In this document: piece by piece, positions 7,738 through 16,798 of the stretch
Numbering within the stretch: the stretch's first letter is position 1
Layout: the number at the start of each line of letters is the position of its first letter
From: Gemmiger gallinarum
GTDB taxonomy: Bacteria; Bacillota; Clostridia; Oscillospirales; Ruminococcaceae
Length of the DNA stretch: 64,000 nt
Direction of reading: 5' to 3'
Assembly (NCBI RefSeq): GCF_014982805.1
Contig: NZ_JADCKC010000001.1
Span: 558,001-622,000 of the forward strand
Notes under the pieces: generated by a model
Told to the model about the DNA's origin: nothing
Database searches by the model: none
What the model saw: the letters and a program-made list of their open reading frames with translations, nothing else
Position numbers and translations under genes: made by a program

Positions 7738-10062
7738 TCAGGAAGCCTTTTTGGGCAGGCGGGCGGCCTTTTTGCCGCGGGTCTTCCAGTCAACCCAGAG
7801 CTGGGTGGCAATGCACATGGTGCTGTACACGCCGCTGACCATACCGAACATCAGCGGCATGGCAAAGGTAAAGATGCTCTCCAGCTGGAAGACCATGGCC
7901 ACCACGCAGACGACGCCCAGGGCGACGCAGGTGGTGATGGAAGTCATCAGAGAGCGGGAGAAGCTCTGGTTGATGGACAGGTTGACCAGTTCGGGCAGGG
8001 GCATCTTCTTGCCGTAGAGGGCGGTGTTCTCGCGGATACGGTCGTAAATAACGACGGTATCGTTGATGGAGTAGCCCAGAATGGTCAGCATGGCGGCAAT
8101 AAAGTTGCCGTTGAGCGGAATGCGGAAGATGACGAAGGCGCCGTACACCACAAACATATCATGCAGCAGAGCCACAATGGCCATGCTGCCCGCCGGCCAG
8201 CCGCCGATCTTGCGGAAGCGGAAGGCAATATAGATGAGGATAAGCACACAGGCCGCAGCCACGGCGACCAGGCTCTTGGCAAAGAATTCGTTGCCGATGG
8301 TGGCATCCACGTTGCTGATCTCATTCTGGACAAAGTCGTTGTCCGGGAACTGTTCGTTCAGAGTATTCAGCAGCGAGTCCACATCCTCGGTGGTGAGGGT
8401 GGTGGTGCCGGGCATGGTCAGGGTCATGGTCTGGTTGCCGGAAATGTCGTTGCCGGTCTGGACCGTGGTGTTGGAAACGCCCAGGGTGGACTCTGCCGCC
8501 GATTTGACAGCGTTGACATCCGCCTCGCCCTGATAGCCCATGGTGACCATGGCGCCGCCCTTGAACTCAATGTCCATGGAGACGCCGAAGACCACAGAGA
8601 ACACCAGAACCACTGCGATCACAATGCAGGAGAAAGTATAATACTTCTTGCGGTTGCCGACGAAATTGATCTTGGGGGTCTTCCAGACTTTGGCGGGGTC
8701 TTTCTCGCCGCCGTACAGCCAGGGATTGCGCAGCGCCTTGATCTTGGAGGCACCGCGAATCATGACGCGGGTCGCCCACACGCCAAAGACGAAGTTCAGG
8801 ATCACGCCGGTCAGCAAAGTGAAGCCGAAGGAGTAGATGGTGCCGGCGGTGGATGCGCCGAACCAGGTGAAGATGGCGGTGAACACCTTGGCCCAGAAGC
8901 CGTCGGTGGGACCGAAGGCACCCATCAGGATGGCCGCCACAATGACGATGGTGACGTTGCCGTCAATAACAGGAGTCAGGCCCATGCGGAAGCCGCTGGA
9001 GATGGCGCCGTCCAGAGTCTTGCCTTTGGCCAGCTCTTCACGGATGCGCTCGGCGGTGATGACGTTGGCGTCAACGCCCATGCCCACGCCCAGAATGATA
9101 CCGGCAATGCCGGGCAGAGTCAGCGTGGAGCCGGAGAAGACCGAGAAGTAACCGGAGACGACTGCCAGCGTTGCGGTGACCTGGCCCAGCAGAGAAATCA
9201 CAGCCAGAGCACCGGGCAGACGATACCGGAAGATCATCATGACGGCGACCAGCACAAAGGCAATGATGCCGGCCATGACCATAACATCCAGGCTGCGGGC
9301 GCCCAGCGTCGGGCTGATGGTGGAGAAGCTCTCCGCCTCCAGAGCAAAGGGCAGCGCGCCGGAGTTGATCTGGTTGGCCAGAGTCTCCACTTCCTCGGCG
9401 GTGAAATTGCCCTCAATGATGGCATTGCCGTCGGTAATGGCGGAGTTGACGGTGGCGGTGCTGATGTTTTCATCATCCAGCCAGATGCTGATGGTGCCGC
9501 CCTCCTGGTACAGGCGGGTGGTTGCCTCGGCAAACGCCGATGCGCCATCGCTGGTAAAGGAAAGCTGGACCACATAGCCGTTGGTCGAATCATATCCCGG
9601 AGAGGCGGACTCGACCTGGTCGCCGGTCAGGATGACATCTCCGTCGGCAGAGCTGCCTTCACGGAAGACCATCTCGGCGGTGGTGCCGATCTCGTCAATA
9701 GCCTGCTGCGGATCAAAGTCCGACTCGTCGCTCTTCCAGGGGAAGCGGACGATAATACGGTCTTTGTTGGCGTCGACATAGCTCTCATAGTCGGTGATGC
9801 CAAGGCCGACCAGACGGTCGTTGATAACGGTCTGCGCCGCCTGCATCTGGGCGTCGGTGGCGTCAACATCCCCTGCCGGGACAAAGGTCACATCCACACC
9901 GCCCCGGATATCAATGCCGAAGCGAATGTCCGACGCACCCTTGATATAGGTGTTCTTGATGTCGCCATACTGATAGCTGACACCGCCGATTGCCGTCCAC
10001 GCAAAGACGACGATCAGAATCGCCACGACAATAAAGTGCCATGACTTTCCTTTTCTGCTCAT
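7738..10062 (-). CDS. secDF: Protein translocase subunit SecDF (fused)
   Basis: A single 774-residue polypeptide combining SecD and SecF, the RND-type accessory proteins that use the proton gradient to pull secreted proteins out of the SecYEG channel. The SecD half starts with one membrane helix, then the P1 domain containing FGIDIRGGVDVTF (the conserved D1 motif), and the block of helices with LPGIAGIILGVGMGVDANVI. The SecF half begins near residue 480 and contains MDIEFKGGAM and later GYSINDTVVIYDRIREN. Fusion is common in Firmicutes. I start at MSRKGKS (10062), with GGAGG six bases upstream, in preference to the in-frame codon four residues earlier. Confidence 0.96.
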   Translation of the reverse strand: MSRKGKSWHFIVVAILIVVFAWTAIGGVSYQYGDIKNTYIKGASDIRFGIDIRGGVDVTFVPAGDVDATDAQMQAAQTVINDRLVGLGITDYESYVDANKDRIIVRFPWKSDESDFDPQQAIDEIGTTAEMVFREGSSADGDVILTGDQVESASPGYDSTNGYVVQLSFTSDGASAFAEATTRLYQEGGTISIWLDDENISTATVNSAITDGNAIIEGNFTAEEVETLANQINSGALPFALEAESFSTISPTLGARSLDVMVMAGIIAFVLVAVMMIFRYRLPGALAVISLLGQVTATLAVVSGYFSVFSGSTLTLPGIAGIILGVGMGVDANVITAERIREELAKGKTLDGAISSGFRMGLTPVIDGNVTIVIVAAILMGAFGPTDGFWAKVFTAIFTWFGASTAGTIYSFGFTLLTGVILNFVFGVWATRVMIRGASKIKALRNPWLYGGEKDPAKVWKTPKINFVGNRKKYYTFSCIVIAVVLVFSVVFGVSMDIEFKGGAMVTMGYQGEADVNAVKSAAESTLGVSNTTVQTGNDISGNQTMTLTMPGTTTLTTEDVDSLLNTLNEQFPDNDFVQNEISNVDATIGNEFFAKSLVAVAAACVLILIYIAFRFRKIGGWPAGSMAIVALLHDMFVVYGAFVIFRIPLNGNFIAAMLTILGYSINDTVVIYDRIRENTALYGKKMPLPELVNLSINQSFSRSLMTSITTCVALGVVCVVAMVFQLESIFTFAMPLMFGMVSGVYSTMCIATQLWVDWKTRGKKAARLPKKAS

Positions 10063-10109
10063 AGGTACCTCCAAATTTCGCCCACGCGGGCAAGACTTCT
10101 ATTTCCAGC

Positions 10110-11390
10110 TTACTCAGCCTGCTCCAGCAGCTTTTCCACAACGGCAAGCCGCACGCAGACGGTAAGCAGAACAGACGCTTTTTCGACTTCATCCAGGCTG
10201 GGATAAGTCGGTGCAATGCGCAGATGGGAATCCTCCGGATCGCGGCCGTAAGGGAAGGCAGCGCCCGCGCCCGTCAGGACCAGACCGGCATCCTTGCACA
10301 GCTGGGCCACACGCTTGGCACAGCCGGGCATGACGTACAGGCTGATGAAGTAGCCGCCCTTGGGGTTGGTCCAGTGGGCGATATCGCCGCAGGGCGTCAG
10401 CTCCTGGGCAAAGGTAGTCTTGACTGCGTCAAAGCAGGGAGCCAGACGGCGGCGATGCTTCTGCATATGGGCCAGAACGCCCTGCTTGTTCTTGAGGAAG
10501 CGGACATGACGCAGCTGGTTCATCTTGTCGTAGCTGATGATCATGACCTCAAAACGCTTGCAGACGTATTTCATGGAGTTGTCGCTGCAGGCCAGGGCGG
10601 AGACACCGGCGCCCGGGAAAGTGATCTTGCTGGTGGAGGTGAACATGAAGACGCGGTCCTCATTGCCGTACTTGCGGCTCTCCTCCAGCAGAACGGGAGT
10701 CTCGATGATCTCGTCGGTGAGGTGATGGACAATGTATGCCTCATCCCAGAAAATCTTGAAGTCGGGGGCCGCGGTCTTCATGGAAGCAAAGCGGCGGACC
10801 GTCTCATCGCTGTAGGTGTAGCCGTCGGGGTTGGAGTACTGGGGCACGCACCAGATGCCCTTGATGGAGGCATCCTCGGCAACCAGCTTCTCGATCATAT
10901 CCATGTCGGGGCCTTCCGGAGACATGGGGATGTTGATCATCTCAATGCCGAATTCCTGGGTGATGCGGAAGTGACGGTCATAACCGGGCACCGGGCAGAG
11001 GAACTTGGGCTTCTCCACCTGGGACCACGGACAGGGAGAATCCTGGAAGCCGAAGGTATATCCGATGCTGACCAGGAAGTACATCAGCTGCAGGCTGGAG
11101 TTGCCGCCCACAAAAACATTCTGAGGCTGAACGCCCATCACGTCGGCAAACAGAGCACGGGCCTCCTCAAGGCCTTCCAGATTGCCGTAGTTGCGGGCAT
11201 CGGTGCCGTCGCTGGCAGTGTAGTCCTCCATCTTGAGCAGATCCATGGCCAGATCCATCTGGTGAGGGCCGGGCTTGCCCCGGGCCATGTTCAGCTTGAG
11301 GCCCATAGCCTTGAAATCGGCGTAGGACTTCTCCAGGTTGGCCTTTTCGGCCAGAAGCTGCTCTTTTGTCATGTTGCGATATTCAGACAT
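10110..11390 (-). CDS. PLP-dependent aspartate-type aminotransferase (class I, subgroup Ic-like)
   Basis: A 426-residue fold-type I aminotransferase. The PLP lysine is seen in TSTSKITFPGAG, and the N-terminal LNMARGKPGPHQMDLAMDLL together with NYGNLEGLEEARALFADVMG matches the distinct aspartate aminotransferase subgroup found in Clostridia and actinobacteria. Other conserved elements are WCVPQYSNPDGYTYSDET and FWDEAYIVHHL (aspartate contacting the pyridine nitrogen). Probable reaction: aspartate plus 2-oxoglutarate to oxaloacetate plus glutamate. Tandem ATG codons exist at 11393 and 11390; AGGGGG is seven bases before the second, so I use 11390. First gene upstream of secDF, with a 47-base gap. 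Confidence 0.9.
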   Translation of the reverse strand: MSEYRNMTKEQLLAEKANLEKSYADFKAMGLKLNMARGKPGPHQMDLAMDLLKMEDYTASDGTDARNYGNLEGLEEARALFADVMGVQPQNVFVGGNSSLQLMYFLVSIGYTFGFQDSPCPWSQVEKPKFLCPVPGYDRHFRITQEFGIEMINIPMSPEGPDMDMIEKLVAEDASIKGIWCVPQYSNPDGYTYSDETVRRFASMKTAAPDFKIFWDEAYIVHHLTDEIIETPVLLEESRKYGNEDRVFMFTSTSKITFPGAGVSALACSDNSMKYVCKRFEVMIISYDKMNQLRHVRFLKNKQGVLAHMQKHRRRLAPCFDAVKTTFAQELTPCGDIAHWTNPKGGYFISLYVMPGCAKRVAQLCKDAGLVLTGAGAAFPYGRDPEDSHLRIAPTYPSLDEVEKASVLLTVCVRLAVVEKLLEQAE

Positions 11391-11683
11391 CATGCATCCC
11401 CCTATTCTTTCCGTGTTGCGTACACTTATCATATGCCGCCTGCGCGTTCCCCTCTAAAAAAATGCGCAGCAACAGACATACATTAAAGTATAAACGAAAA
11501 GACAAAAAGTTACAAGCATTTTCGCCATTTTTTCAAGTTTAAAAATAAGTTTTTCGCCCGGAAAGAATGGGCAATGCTCAGAAAATTAAGTTTCGGGGTC
11601 AAAAAAGCAGTATAAAATAAGTTTTCACGGTGCGGTCCGGCGGAATGCTATTGATGTATATTCAAACAGCCATTTTCATCAAA
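11391..11683. other. Intergenic region upstream of the aminotransferase gene
   Basis: No gene seen. The region is AT-rich compared with its neighbours and carries three similar stretches at 11541-11556, 11582-11596 and 11614-11628, each of the form AAAAT(A/T)AAGTTT, whose role is unknown. A confident promoter for the minus-strand aminotransferase gene was not found. Confidence 0.5.
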
Positions 11684-11715
11684 ACGTCCCGGGCGGCATC
11701 TGCCGCCCGGGACGT
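11684..11715 (-). terminator. Terminator of the siroheme/ABC importer operon
   Basis: Perfect 15-bp hairpin ACGTCCCGGGCGGCA / TGCCGCCCGGGACGT with a 2-base loop. On the minus strand it is followed by TTTTGATG. It lies 40 bases beyond the last ABC gene, which reads in this direction. Confidence 0.85.
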
Positions 11716-11754
11716 TGGTCGTCTCAGCTGGTTGGTTTGCCGGTGCCTCCGGCG

Positions 11755-12516
11755 TCACAACGGGGTACAGTAATATTGCCTGCCTTCCGGCGTGTCCACC
11801 GCATGCACGGCAACCCCGAAGGCCGCTTCCAGTTTTCCGGAAGCATAGACTTTCTCCGGCGTGCCGGCTGCCATGACCCTGCCCTGATGCATAAGCAGCA
11901 CATCGTCGGCGTTGCGCAGCACCGCTCCCAGATCGTGCACCACCATAACCACCGCCTTGCCCAGCTCAGCCAGACGCCGCGCCAGCTCCATGACCTCCAT
12001 CTGGTTGCGGATGTCCAGATAGGTGGTGGGCTCATCCATGAGGACCGTTTCGGTATCCTGGGCCAGAGCCATGGCAATGTAAACTTTCTGGCGCTGGCCG
12101 CCCGAGAGGGCCGACACGTTTTTCTCCGCCAGCTCCCCTGCCCCGATCCAGTCCAGCGCCCGGCGTGCCGCCTCATAGTCCCGGGTACGGTACCGCCGCG
12201 GATAGGACAGATAGGCAAACCGGCCGTGGAGGACCATCCGCAGGGCGGTGATCTTCGGCACATTGCGGCTCTGGGGCAGATAGGCGATCTTCTGCGCCGA
12301 GAGATGAGGCGGCAGGTCGGGCACCGAGATGCCGTCCAGCAGTACCTGCCCCTCCGTGGGGTGGTGCAGCCCGGCCAGCGTCTTGAGCAGCGTGCTCTTG
12401 CCGCAGCCGTTGGGCCCGATGATGCCGGTCACCCGGCCGGGGGTAAATTTCGCCGTAACGCGGTGCAGTACCTCGGCACCGCCGTAGCCTGCACAGAGAT
12501 CCCGTGCTTCAAGCAT
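11755..12516 (-). CDS. ABC importer ATPase, FecE/BtuD-type
   Basis: A 253-residue nucleotide-binding subunit for uptake of an iron complex, heme or corrinoid. Walker A is GPNGCGKST (near residue 35), the signature is LSGGQRQKVYIAMAL, Walker B is TVLMDEPTTYLD and the switch His lies in MVVHDLG. The order substrate-binding protein, permease, ATPase and the overlap with the permease gene (8 bases) are typical of this importer class. The ATG at 12516 is chosen because translation can couple to the permease stop; an open frame continues upstream without start signals. Last gene of the operon, followed by the 11684-11715 terminator. Confidence 0.93.
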   Translation of the reverse strand: MLEARDLCAGYGGAEVLHRVTAKFTPGRVTGIIGPNGCGKSTLLKTLAGLHHPTEGQVLLDGISVPDLPPHLSAQKIAYLPQSRNVPKITALRMVLHGRFAYLSYPRRYRTRDYEAARRALDWIGAGELAEKNVSALSGGQRQKVYIAMALAQDTETVLMDEPTTYLDIRNQMEVMELARRLAELGKAVVMVVHDLGAVLRNADDVLLMHQGRVMAAGTPEKVYASGKLEAAFGVAVHAVDTPEGRQYYCTPL

Positions 12517-13525
12517 GACGGCCCCCTCCTCTCCTGGCCAGCAGCAAAATAAAGAAAGGTCCGCCGATAAAGGACAACAAGATGCCCACCGGCAGCTCAT
12601 AGGGTGCAAAGAGCAGCCGGGCAGCCAGGTCGCACATGGTGACAAGACCCGCTCCGCACAGCGCACACATGGGCAGCAGGCTGCGGCTTTCGCTGCCCAC
12701 AAATTTGCGGGCGATGTGCGGCACGATCAGTCCCACAAAGCCCAGCACCCCGGCAAAGCTCACCGTTGCCCCCGCCAGCAGCGCCGCGATGGCCAGCAGC
12801 AGCGTCCGGGTGGCGGATACCCGCATGCCAAGGCCCCGGGCGGTGTCTTCCCCCAAGGCCAGAACGTCCAGCTCATTGCAGAGGGTAAAGGATACCGCCA
12901 GAGCAGCAAGAATCAAAATGGCTGCCGGCAAAAGCCGATTGAGGGATACTGAGGAGAAGCCCCCCACCCGGAAGTCGGCGCTGCCCAGGGCGGCGTCGGG
13001 AAAGAGGGTGGCGATGGCCTCGGTAGCGGCATTGAGAAAGGTGCTGACTGCCACGCCCCCCAGAACCACCGTCATGCGGGAGGCTCCCGTCCGCCGCGCC
13101 ACCAGCACAACGATCATGACCGCGGCCATGCCGCCGCCAAAGGCCATGCCCGCCACCGCCCAGCCTGCCGCCGCACCGCCTGCGGCACAGCAGATGGACA
13201 CGGCCAGTCCAGCTCCCGCATTGACGCCGATGATGCTGGGGGAAGCCAGCGGATTGGCCAGTACCGCCTGGATGATGGCGCCCGAAACGGCAAGGCCCGC
13301 CCCCGCCAGCAGGCAGGCCGCCGTGCGGGGCAGCCGCACATACCACAGAATGCGCGACGCCGCCCCGGCTCCCGGCCCGGAGACAATGGCCTGCCACAGC
13401 TCGGGCAGAGTCAGGCCCGCAGCTCCCAGGCAGATGCTGAGCAGTGCCGCCGCAAGGCAGATGAGCCCTGCCAGGGCAAAGGTCCGGCTATCATGCCGGG
13501 TAGAGGATATCGGCGAGGTTTTCAT
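12509..13525 (-). CDS. ABC importer permease, FecCD family
   Basis: A 338-residue integral membrane permease with about ten helices. Family motifs include LPRTAACLLAGAGLAVSGAIIQAVLANPLASPSIIGVNAGA and, near the C-terminus, GFVGLIVPHIARKFVG, which holds the coupling helix that contacts the ATPase. It would import an iron-siderophore, heme or cobamide brought by the upstream lipoprotein. I start at MKTSPIS (13525), preceded by GGGGAGAAG; a second in-frame ATG lies at 13546. It overlaps the end of the binding-protein gene by 35 bases, so the two are translated together. Confidence 0.93.
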   Translation of the reverse strand: MKTSPISSTRHDSRTFALAGLICLAAALLSICLGAAGLTLPELWQAIVSGPGAGAASRILWYVRLPRTAACLLAGAGLAVSGAIIQAVLANPLASPSIIGVNAGAGLAVSICCAAGGAAAGWAVAGMAFGGGMAAVMIVVLVARRTGASRMTVVLGGVAVSTFLNAATEAIATLFPDAALGSADFRVGGFSSVSLNRLLPAAILILAALAVSFTLCNELDVLALGEDTARGLGMRVSATRTLLLAIAALLAGATVSFAGVLGFVGLIVPHIARKFVGSESRSLLPMCALCGAGLVTMCDLAARLLFAPYELPVGILLSFIGGPFFILLLARRGGGRHA

Positions 13526-14474
13526 AGGCTTCTCCCCAGCGATCATTGGGTTTGAGGTTATAGAGTTTCTGGTCCATATAATAGAGGCGGCCCTCCTGGA
13601 CGGCGGTCAGGCCGCTCCAGGCAGGGTTGTCCAGCAAAAGGGCATTCAGGTTTTCCCGGATGGCCTCGGCGTCGCTGCCCTGCTCCACCACAAAGATATA
13701 GTCCGGGTCCGCCTGCACGATGCGCTCGAGACTGAGCTCCTCCAGCAGGCTGCCGTCCTGATCCGCAATGTTGACGCAGCCCAGGTCGCTGAGCATCTCT
13801 CCCAGCACATTGCCCTCGCTGCCCTTGACCTTGACGCTGACCGCCGTGGCCCGCAGGTAGACCACCGTGGGTGCACTGCCATCCGCCCGGGCCACCGCCG
13901 CATCGATCTGCGACTGGACATCCAGCCCGTTCTGCTGGTACAGATCCTGCCGCCCCGTCAGATTGGAACAGACTTCAAGCATGTGCAGATAGTCCTCAAA
14001 GGTGTTGACATCGAAATAGGCCGTGGGGATCTCCGCCGACTCCAGCGTTTCCATCCAGTCCAGATCCAGCTGGGTGTTGGTGCTGGCAATGACAAAGTCC
14101 GGCTCCACCGCAAAGAGCTTTTCCAGGCTGAGCTCGGTGGTGGCACCCAGATTGACCACATCCTCTGAGAGGTTCAGATCAAACTGCGTCCAGGCGTCGT
14201 TTGCCGTGGCCACGAGATCGCCCCCCGCCAGCGTCCACACATGGGCAAAGCTGCCAATGAGTGCCGCCACCCGCCGGGGCTGGCAGGGTGCCGTGACCGT
14301 CCGGCCCAGGTCATCCTCAAAGGTCAGCATTTGTGCGCTGTCCATGGCGGTGTTTCCGGTTTCCGCGGAGGCGGTTTCGGTGGTTGCCGCAGGAGGGGTG
14401 GAGGCCGCGGGAGCCACACAGGCTGTCAGGGCGGCCGCAAGGGCCAGAGCAAGGCAGATGTTGCGAAGTTTCAC
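13491..14474 (-). CDS. ABC importer substrate-binding lipoprotein (FepB/BtuF-like)
   Basis: A 327-residue lipoprotein. The signal peptide ends in LTAC (Cys at residue 19), followed by a Thr/Ala/Ser-rich linker. The binding domain begins near residue 49 with LTFEDDLGRTVTAPCQPRRVAAL, the standard opening of the periplasmic-binding-protein family used for iron complexes, heme and cobalamin. The C-terminal LYYMDQKLYNLKPNDRWGEAYENLADIL is also typical. The ligand cannot be read, but the position directly after siroheme-synthesis genes suggests iron or a tetrapyrrole-related ligand. The gap to cobA/hemD is 18 bases. Confidence 0.9.
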   Translation of the reverse strand: MKLRNICLALALAAALTACVAPAASTPPAATTETASAETGNTAMDSAQMLTFEDDLGRTVTAPCQPRRVAALIGSFAHVWTLAGGDLVATANDAWTQFDLNLSEDVVNLGATTELSLEKLFAVEPDFVIASTNTQLDLDWMETLESAEIPTAYFDVNTFEDYLHMLEVCSNLTGRQDLYQQNGLDVQSQIDAAVARADGSAPTVVYLRATAVSVKVKGSEGNVLGEMLSDLGCVNIADQDGSLLEELSLERIVQADPDYIFVVEQGSDAEAIRENLNALLLDNPAWSGLTAVQEGRLYYMDQKLYNLKPNDRWGEAYENLADILYPA

Positions 14475-14492
14475 TGTTGTTCTCCTTTTGAT

Positions 14493-15935
14493 TCAGACGG
14501 TTTGCGGCAAATCTTTGAGGACGGCCTGCACAAGTGACGATGCCAGGGTATCCTCCGCGGTCAGTGCACGGGTATGAAGGGATGCCTCCGCCGCCGTGAC
14601 GGGACCGATGCAGACAGCAGCCTTTGCGGGGGCCTTTCCCCCTGCCGAGAAATAAGCCTTCACGCCGCCTGCGCTGCCAAAGACAAGGTAGTCCGCCGTC
14701 ATCGGTTCCGGCGGGAGGGTCCCGGTGCGGTAGAGCGCCAGCGTGCGGCAGGCAATGCCTGCCTCCTCCAGCGCAAGGCGGGGCGCCGGACTGCACTGCT
14801 CTGCCGAGGCAAGCAGGACATCGGCCCCCCGGCAGCTTTGGGCAAGCAGGGTCCCAAGGGCGGCAGTGTGGTGGTGCTCCGGCATCAGGTCGGCAGCAAA
14901 TCCGCAGTCGTTCAAGACCTGTGCAGTACGGGGGCCCACCGCCGCGAACCGAACGCCGGCCAAACGCCGCAGATCGATTTTCGCCTGCCGAAGCAGGGCA
15001 AAGAAAACCTCAACCCCGTTGGGGCTGGTGAAGGCAATCCAGTCCGGCATGGTGGCAAGGGCACCGGACAGCTGTTCCGGTGTGCAGCAGGGTTCCAGAA
15101 TGCTACGCTGCATATCCACTGTGCGAGCCCCGCAGGCGGCAAAGGCCTGACGGGTACGGGTACGGAACTCCGCTGTACCCGTGAGTCCCACCGTCACACC
15201 GGACAGCGTTCCCCCGCCCTGCCACAGATCCATTCCGGCGCTGCCTCCGATGACGATCACTGCGGGTGGAGTGACCGATGCGGCGCGCCCGGCAATATCC
15301 GCAAGGGTACCGCGCACGGTCTGTGTGCCGCAGACTGCCGCCGGGGTCCGGGGCGGCATGCCGGCCTGGACCAGGCGTTCCGCCAGACGGGGCAGGTTTT
15401 TCAGGCCCATGAGAAACACCAGAGTACCCTCCAGACCCGCCAGCTGTTCCAGGTGTTCCGGCAGACCGTCGGCCGTGCCCGCCGTGTGGGCCGTAATGAC
15501 ATGAAAGCTGCGGCTGAGCCCCCGGTGGGTCACCGGAATGCCGGCTGCCGCCGGAACGGCCACCGCCGAAGTGACGCCGGGCACCTCCTCACAGGCGATC
15601 CCAGCCGCGCGGAGGGCTTCCGCCTCCTCTCCGCCCCGGCCGAAAACAAAGGGGTCCCCGCCCTTGAGCCGGCAGACCGTTTTGCCCTGCTGCGCAAGAG
15701 CGATGAGAAGCTCATTGATTTCCGACTGCGGCATACTGTGATGTCCGCTGCGCTTGCCCGCAGAGATTTTTTCCGCGTCGGGGCGGGCCATCTGCAGGAG
15801 GTCCGGGTCCATCAGGGCATCATATACCACCGCGTCCGCCGAAGCCAATATCCGCATGCCCCGCAAAGTAATCAGGTCTGCCGGGCCGCAGCCCGCTCCC
15901 ACCAGAAATACCCTGCCCTGTGTTGTCTGCATCAT
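14493..15935 (-). CDS. cobA/hemD: Uroporphyrinogen-III C-methyltransferase / uroporphyrinogen-III synthase fusion
   Basis: A 480-residue bifunctional enzyme. Residues about 5-245 are the SAM-dependent methyltransferase (SUMT) that makes precorrin-2: VFLVGAGCGPADLITLRG, CRLKGGDPFVFGRGGEEAEAL and GIPVTHRGLS are its signature blocks. Residues about 250-480 are the HemD domain that closes hydroxymethylbilane to uroporphyrinogen III; this domain is poorly conserved and recognised by position and the SPNGVEVFF segment. CobA-HemD fusion is frequent in Clostridia. The ATG at 15935 overlaps the stop of the upstream sirC-type gene as ATGA. The product feeds siroheme or cobamide synthesis. Confidence 0.95.
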   Translation of the reverse strand: MMQTTQGRVFLVGAGCGPADLITLRGMRILASADAVVYDALMDPDLLQMARPDAEKISAGKRSGHHSMPQSEINELLIALAQQGKTVCRLKGGDPFVFGRGGEEAEALRAAGIACEEVPGVTSAVAVPAAAGIPVTHRGLSRSFHVITAHTAGTADGLPEHLEQLAGLEGTLVFLMGLKNLPRLAERLVQAGMPPRTPAAVCGTQTVRGTLADIAGRAASVTPPAVIVIGGSAGMDLWQGGGTLSGVTVGLTGTAEFRTRTRQAFAACGARTVDMQRSILEPCCTPEQLSGALATMPDWIAFTSPNGVEVFFALLRQAKIDLRRLAGVRFAAVGPRTAQVLNDCGFAADLMPEHHHTAALGTLLAQSCRGADVLLASAEQCSPAPRLALEEAGIACRTLALYRTGTLPPEPMTADYLVFGSAGGVKAYFSAGGKAPAKAAVCIGPVTAAEASLHTRALTAEDTLASSLVQAVLKDLPQTV

Positions 15936-16540
15936 CGCACGGTCCTTTCCATCTCATCCGTTTCAGCGGCGGTGAGGGGTGCCCCCTTCTCCAAAGCTGC
16001 ATCCAGGCAGGCATGCAGAAAAGCTGCCCGCTGCCGCTGTTCCGGGAACCGCTGCTTTGCCCGTTGCCTCAGGTTTTCCATCTGGGTGAGGATCTCCTCA
16101 AAAGTATCCGGGATGGCATCATCCAGGCGGTCCCGCACCCAGGCTGCCGCCGCCGGGCTTGCCCCGGATGTGGAGATACCCGCCACCAGGGAGCCCCGAC
16201 GCAAGATTGCCGGGAACGCCGCATCCTCTTTCTCCGGATGTGCGGCACAGTTGAAGGGAATGCCCGCACTGCGGCAGGCCGCCCGCAGCTGCCGGGCCGT
16301 CTCCGGGTCACCGGTCGCGTCCACCACCAGGGCCATGCCCTGTACATCCTGCGGGCGGACCGCCCGGGCTTCCCGCCGAACGTCAAGGGAGTCAAAGCCG
16401 GCCACAAACCGGAGGGAAACCACCTTTACAAGGGCTCCTGCCTCCAGCAGACTGCGGGCTTTGCGCTGTGCCGTCGTTCCTCCCCCCGCCACAAGGCAGG
16501 GCCGTCCCCCAAGCTCTATCATGATTGGAAACCATGCCAA
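15932..16540 (-). CDS. Precorrin-2 dehydrogenase / sirohydrochlorin ferrochelatase (Met8/SirC type)
   Basis: A 202-residue enzyme that oxidises precorrin-2 to sirohydrochlorin with NAD+ and, in some members, inserts iron to give siroheme. The N-terminal Rossmann motif is GGRPCLVAGGGTTAQRKARSLLEAGA, and VVDATGDPETARQL and FPAILRRGSLVAGISTSGASPA follow. I start at the TTG at 16540 (giving AWFPIMIELGG, matching the family start) because AAAGGAGGG lies six bases upstream; the ATG at 16585 is in frame but would give an untypical extension with no ribosome site and almost no leader. First gene of the operon, with a promoter at 16595-16623. Confidence 0.9.
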   Translation of the reverse strand: MAWFPIMIELGGRPCLVAGGGTTAQRKARSLLEAGALVKVVSLRFVAGFDSLDVRREARAVRPQDVQGMALVVDATGDPETARQLRAACRSAGIPFNCAAHPEKEDAAFPAILRRGSLVAGISTSGASPAAAAWVRDRLDDAIPDTFEEILTQMENLRQRAKQRFPEQRQRAAFLHACLDAALEKGAPLTAAETDEMERTVR

Positions 16541-16594
16541 GGTTTTCCCTCCTTTCCCGGCGTCGCCGACTGCCAGTTTTTTCATTGCGGTACT

Positions 16595-16623
16595 ATCTTA
16601 CCATGTTATGACGCCGCATGCAA
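16595..16623 (-). promoter_or_regulatory. Sigma-70-type promoter of the siroheme/ABC operon
   Basis: Read on the minus strand: TTGCAT (16618-16623), a 17-base spacer, then TAAGAT (16595-16600). Predicted transcription start is near 16588, giving a leader of roughly 48 bases to the TTG start at 16540. Confidence 0.55.
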
Positions 16624-16702
16624 ACACTCACAAAAGCATCGCACCTGCGTCTGATTATTTCACTTTTTCATGGTTGGACAGCTTTGTATTTTTTGCAGAA
16701 AG

Positions 16703-16740
16703 AGAGGCCGGACTCCTATTTGCGGGAGTCCGGCCCCTCT
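16703..16740 (-). terminator. Terminator after the anti-sigma factor gene
   Basis: Hairpin with arms AGAGGCCGGACTCC (16703-16716) and GGAGTCCGGCC(CC)TCT (16725-16740). On the minus strand it is followed by a T-rich stretch, TTTCTG. It is located 59 bases past the stop of the 16799 gene, before the siroheme operon promoter. Confidence 0.6.
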
Positions 16741-16798
16741 GTTTCAAGTTTCACTTTATCTTTTTATCCCGGTCCGGTGATGGGCTTTTTCGTCTCTC

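Noticed and set aside
7726-10044. A 772-codon open frame opposite secDF
   Set aside because: Antisense shadow of secDF with low-complexity composition and no start signals.
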